Below, piece by piece: positions 13,812-16,010 of a stretch of DNA of 16,010 bases. The translations under genes and the position numbers were made by a program. The notes under the pieces are model-generated. The model worked only from the letters and a program-made list of their open reading frames with translations, was not told where the DNA came from and searched no databases. How positions within the stretch are numbered: the stretch's first letter is position 1; every line of letters begins with the position of its first letter. Source of the DNA: Caryophanales bacterium UBA7057 (GTDB lineage Bacteria > Bacillota_I > Bacilli_A > RF39 > UBA660); contig DLAC01000008.1 in assembly GCA_002493865.1 (NCBI GenBank), forward strand, positions 1-16,010, in the 5' to 3' direction.

Positions 13812-14510
13812 TTATCCTTTCTGCCGAAATATTTCATAGATCATAATCCCGGCTGCCACACTGGCATTTAAACTATTAATTTTGCCACGCATAGGGATTC
13901 TAGCTATAAAATCACAAGATTCACGAACGAGTCTACTCATTCCCTCCCCTTCATTTCCAATTACCAAAGCAATCTTTCCAGAATAATCGATTTCACGATA
14001 ATCTGTACTATTTTCCATATCGGTTCCAACAATCCAAAAACCATGTTCCTTTAAATCACGGATGGTTGTATTTAAATTTGTAACTAAACTGATCGGTACA
14101 TTTGTAATTGCACCTGCACTTGTCTTGATGACAGTTCCATTAACAATAGCACCTCTATTTTTAGGTAGAATCATTCCTGTTACCCCTGCTGCTTCACAAG
14201 TACGAATAATTGCCCCTAAATTATGTGGGTCTTCTAAATGATCTAATATAACAACAACGGCATCATCTTCTTTCAAAAATTCTTGGTAATCGGTATAGCT
14301 AAAATCCGCTACATCCAGAATTATACCTTGATGAACACCATTTGCAAGTTGATCTAATTCATTTTTTGACTTCAAAACTACTGGAATTTTCGATTTTTCT
14401 ATAGTGAAAATTAAATTTTGGTCATGAAAATTATCCTGTAAATAGATTTTTCTAACTTTTTCAACTTTTTTTAAATATTCTTGTGCAACATTTCTTCCAT
14501 ACACTAACAT
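13812..14510 (-). CDS. rlmB: 23S rRNA (guanosine-2'-O)-methyltransferase RlmB-type (SpoU family)
   Basis: 232-aa SPOUT methyltransferase. The N-terminal substrate-binding domain starts MLVYGRNVAQEYLK. The three SpoU motifs are at 90-109 (DHLEDPHNLGAIIRTCEAAG, with catalytic Arg103), 183-191 (VIGNEGEGM) and 205-221 (IPMRGKINSLNASVAAG). They form the SAM-binding knot. The family methylates 23S rRNA (G2251 in E. coli numbering) or occasionally tRNA; the position beside mrnC is that of the Firmicutes RlmB/YacO protein. ATG 14510 overlaps the mrnC end by seven bases, and its ribosome binding site GGAGGA is formed by Gly-Gly codons of mrnC, so the two are coupled. The sigma factor gene follows one base after the stop; the yacP gene common at this place is absent. 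Confidence 0.92.
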   Translation of the reverse strand: MLVYGRNVAQEYLKKVEKVRKIYLQDNFHDQNLIFTIEKSKIPVVLKSKNELDQLANGVHQGIILDVADFSYTDYQEFLKEDDAVVVILDHLEDPHNLGAIIRTCEAAGVTGMILPKNRGAIVNGTVIKTSAGAITNVPISLVTNLNTTIRDLKEHGFWIVGTDMENSTDYREIDYSGKIALVIGNEGEGMSRLVRESCDFIARIPMRGKINSLNASVAAGIMIYEIFRQKG

Positions 14511-14887
14511 AACGTTCCTCCTATGATTTGTTCCATGATTTTAAGAATTCGGTCCTCTTTACCAGAAAGATCCAAATAACCAATTACTGCTTCTAACGCA
14601 GTCGCATGTTTATAAGTTACGATGTCACAGTTTTTAGGATGAGATTTACTCTTACAATTTCTAGCGCGATGAATCACAGAGAGTTCTTCTTCGTTAAAGA
14701 AATCTTTTTCCATTAGTTTTTGTAAAAAAAGAGCTTGTCTTTTAGCACTCACATATTGAACTGCTTCCGTTTGTAATTCATTGACGTGATTGATTCCTAA
14801 AGAAATTAAATAACGACGAATATAGTTTTCATAAATGGTATCTCCTAAATATGCTAATACTAAGACATTAATTTCTAATACATTCAT
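14504..14887 (-). CDS. mrnC: Mini-ribonuclease III
   Basis: 127-aa RNase III-like enzyme without a double-stranded-RNA-binding domain, which in Firmicutes matures 23S rRNA ends. The catalytic block is VLAYLGDTIYENYIRRYLI (about residues 10-28, catalytic D16), with the second acidic site in ALEAVIGYL (97-105, E99). The basic SAKRQA and RARNCKSKSHPKN stretches are typical. ATG 14887 has TAGGTGATATT upstream; the in-frame TTG at 14902 lies inside this site and is rejected. First gene of the unit, with an extended -10 promoter just upstream. Confidence 0.92.
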   Translation of the reverse strand: MNVLEINVLVLAYLGDTIYENYIRRYLISLGINHVNELQTEAVQYVSAKRQALFLQKLMEKDFFNEEELSVIHRARNCKSKSHPKNCDIVTYKHATALEAVIGYLDLSGKEDRILKIMEQIIGGTLC

Positions 14888-14903
14888 AATATCACCTATC
14901 AAA

Positions 14904-14912
14904 AGTATAACA
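14904..14912 (-). promoter_or_regulatory. Extended -10 promoter of mrnC
   Basis: Minus strand TGTTATACT: a TATACT box (5 of 6) with TG one base upstream. No good -35 is present at 16-18 bases. The 12-base context TTATGTTATACT recurs before the Ig-like gene at 15494-15502. Confidence 0.5.
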
Positions 14913-14928
14913 TAATTAAATCAAAAGA

Positions 14929-14973
14929 AAAAACTTCTATGATGAAGTTAGCCTTATAACTACATTCATAGAA
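14929..14973 (-). terminator. Long terminator hairpin after the Ig-like genes
   Basis: Minus strand TTCTATGA pairs with TCATAGAA; inside, with one bulge and one mismatch, TG/CA and TAGTTA-like arms extend the stem to about 15 pairs around a six-base loop. TTTTTT follows. A shorter hairpin AACTTC/GAAGTT (14949-14932) overlaps it and is an alternative. Confidence 0.75.
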
Positions 14974-15004
14974 ATTATTATAACTTTGATTCGTAAATGA
15001 AAAT

Positions 15005-15448
15005 CTACTTAATAGTAAATTCAACTGCTACATTAAATTCTTCATATTTTCCGCTTTCGTATGTCATATCTTTGATAATTCTATATCTTCCCCTCCTTAA
15101 TTTTCCATAATCACCAAATCCATGTTCAATTTCCCTTGACTGACCTGGATCAAGCACAACAGCATATAATTGAAACCATTGAGGAGTATATACTTCGATT
15201 TTGTGCCATTCTCCATGTTTTTTTATTTCAAGTTCAAAAAAATCCCCATATTGAATTTTTCTATCGCTATTATTTTTTATGATTAAAGTTACACCTGTTT
15301 TTGTTAATGTCCCATCTTTAATAGTTAAGGTTACATCTCCTTGTGATACCTGAATATCTGATTTTTCTCCTATCCTATTGTTACTACATCTATGTATTGA
15401 TAAAATCGTACCTATACAAAACAAAATAATAAATATCTTTTTTTTCAT
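15005..15448 (-). CDS. Secreted Ig-like domain protein, tandem copy 1
   Basis: 147-aa exported protein. The N-terminus MKKKIFIILFCIGTILSIHR is a signal peptide or anchor, followed by C21. It resembles a lipoprotein, but the residues before the cysteine (I-H-R) break the usual lipobox, so lipidation is uncertain. The rest (about 35-147) is a beta-sandwich: VTLTIKDGTLTKTGVTLIIK, NNSDRKIQYG, ELEIKKHGEWHKIEVY, then LDPGQSREIEHGFGDYGKLR, RGRYRIIK. The pattern 'hhhxNxSDxxhxYGxxFELExxxxGxWxxh ... hxPGxxxxhxxxhxxxYGxLxxGxYRIhK' is that of bacterial Ig-like domains often found in small Firmicutes lipoproteins. Function unknown; probably surface exposed. GGAGG precedes ATG 15448. It is about 89% identical to copy 2. 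Confidence 0.8.
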   Translation of the reverse strand: MKKKIFIILFCIGTILSIHRCSNNRIGEKSDIQVSQGDVTLTIKDGTLTKTGVTLIIKNNSDRKIQYGDFFELEIKKHGEWHKIEVYTPQWFQLYAVVLDPGQSREIEHGFGDYGKLRRGRYRIIKDMTYESGKYEEFNVAVEFTIK

Positions 15449-15457
15449 TTGATTCAG
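15005..15457 (-). repeat. Direct repeat unit 1 (Ig-like gene plus 5' flank)
   Basis: This stretch repeats with an offset of 553 bases at 15558-16010. Identity includes the ten bases before the start codon and continues to the window edge. Confidence 0.9.
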
Positions 15458-15493
15458 CCTCCATTCAAATGAATTACTTTATCATTTTTATAT

Positions 15494-15502
15494 AGTATAA
15501 CA
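15494..15502 (-). promoter_or_regulatory. Extended -10 promoter of Ig-like copy 1
   Basis: Minus strand TGTTATACT (15502-15494). A TTGTGA at 15524-15519 is 19 bases upstream, too far for a good -35. Its 12-base context equals that of the mrnC promoter. Confidence 0.5.
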
Positions 15503-15557
15503 TAATCCCAGATTTTGCTCACAACTTAAACGATTGCTTTTTATCATAAATAAAAGT

Positions 15558-16001
15558 CTACTTAATAGTAAATTCAACTGCTACATTAAATTCTTCATAT
15601 TTTCCGCTTTCGTATGCCATATCTTTGATAATTCTATATCTTCCCCTCCTTAATTTCCCATAATAGCCGAATCCCTGTTCAATTTCTCTTGACTGACCTG
15701 GATCAAGCACAACAGCATATAATTGAAACCATTGCGTAGTATATACATCTATTTTGTGCCATTCTCCATGTTTTTTTATTTCAATTTCAAAACTAGCACC
15801 ATATCTAACTTTTCTATCGCTATGATTGTTTACAATTACAGTAACACCTGTTTTTGTTAATGTCCCATCTTTAATAGTTAAGGTTACATCTCCTTGTGAT
15901 ACTTGAATATCTGATTTCTCCCCAATTCGGTTATTACTACATCTATGTATCGATAAAATCATACCTACACAAAACAAAATAATAAATATCTTTTTTTTCA
16001 T
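15558..16001 (-). CDS. Secreted Ig-like domain protein, tandem copy 2
   Basis: 147-aa sister of copy 1 with the same domain plan, C21 and the same noncanonical I-H-R before it. By eye 16 residues differ, half of them between about residues 55 and 71 (for example VIVNNHSDRKVRYGASFEIE against LIIKNNSDRKIQYGDFFELE), while the first 50 and last 35 residues are almost unchanged. That pattern suggests recent duplication or gene conversion with drift or selection on one face of the domain. ATG 16001 is complete, but its ribosome binding site lies beyond base 16010. No clear terminator separates it from copy 1. Further copies may lie outside the window. Confidence 0.8.
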   Translation of the reverse strand: MKKKIFIILFCVGMILSIHRCSNNRIGEKSDIQVSQGDVTLTIKDGTLTKTGVTVIVNNHSDRKVRYGASFEIEIKKHGEWHKIDVYTTQWFQLYAVVLDPGQSREIEQGFGYYGKLRRGRYRIIKDMAYESGKYEEFNVAVEFTIK

Positions 16002-16010
16002 TTGATTCAG
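15558..16010 (-). repeat. Direct repeat unit 2 (Ig-like gene, cut by the window edge)
   Basis: Second unit of the tandem repeat. The last ten bases (TTTGATTCAG on the plus strand) match those beside copy 1, so the repeat extends past base 16010. Confidence 0.9.

Noticed and set aside
15541..15558. TTTTAT/ATAAAA inverted repeat between the Ig-like copies as terminator
   Set aside because: Only six A-T pairs and no T-run on either strand.

Overview
The window is an AT-rich stretch from a Gram-positive, low-GC bacterium (Bacillota, most likely an uncultured Bacilli/RF39- or Erysipelotrichia-like lineage; this placement is inference). The gene order mrnC-rlmB-sigma factor-secE-nusG-rplK-rplA-rplJ-rplL-rsmC-rpoB-rpoC is the classical Firmicutes cluster of transcription and translation genes. 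Every gene lies on the minus strand. TGA is used as a stop (rsmC, the sigma gene, the 105-aa membrane protein), so the code is standard and this is not a Mycoplasma. RpoB nevertheless carries Asn at the position of E. coli His526, as reported for naturally rifampicin-insensitive Mollicutes.

Layout, in the direction of transcription (right to left). (1) 16001-15005: two tandem, almost identical secreted proteins with a bacterial Ig-like domain; the repeat runs to the window edge. (2) 14887-12525: mrnC, rlmB, a sigma-70 family factor and a C-terminally membrane-anchored protein that looks like a decayed protein kinase, closed by a terminator at 12465-12486. (3) 12407-11226: a tandem pair of unfamiliar P-loop kinase-like proteins with their own promoter, sitting where rpmG is usually found. 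(4) 11136-10241: secE and nusG behind a promoter. (5) 10018-8775: rplK and rplA, with structured RNA before each gene; the one before rplA resembles the L1-binding arm of 23S rRNA. (6) 8615-7706: rplJ and rplL, driven by a perfect consensus promoter overlapping the rplA stop codon, with an L10 leader and a terminator/antiterminator pair. (7) 7578-7010: a two-gene insert (small membrane protein plus DUF1292-like protein) with its own promoter and terminator. (8) 6765-1: rsmC-like methyltransferase, rpoB and the first 822 codons of rpoC, preceded by an unusual promoter-immediately-terminator unit.

The genes work together: RpoB, RpoC, the sigma factor and NusG make and pace transcription; L11, L1, L10 and L12 form the two ribosomal stalks; MrnC, RlmB and the RsmC-like enzyme process and methylate rRNA; SecE is part of the translocon. 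Regulation visible in the sequence is mostly RNA-based (ribosomal protein leaders, attenuators) plus translational coupling through Shine-Dalgarno sites buried in the end of the upstream gene. The least understood parts are the P-loop pair, the pseudokinase-like partner of the sigma factor, the duplicated Ig-like proteins and the short transcript upstream of rsmC. No tRNA, rRNA, CRISPR or insertion sequence was seen, and no gene-free stretch exceeds about 250 bases.
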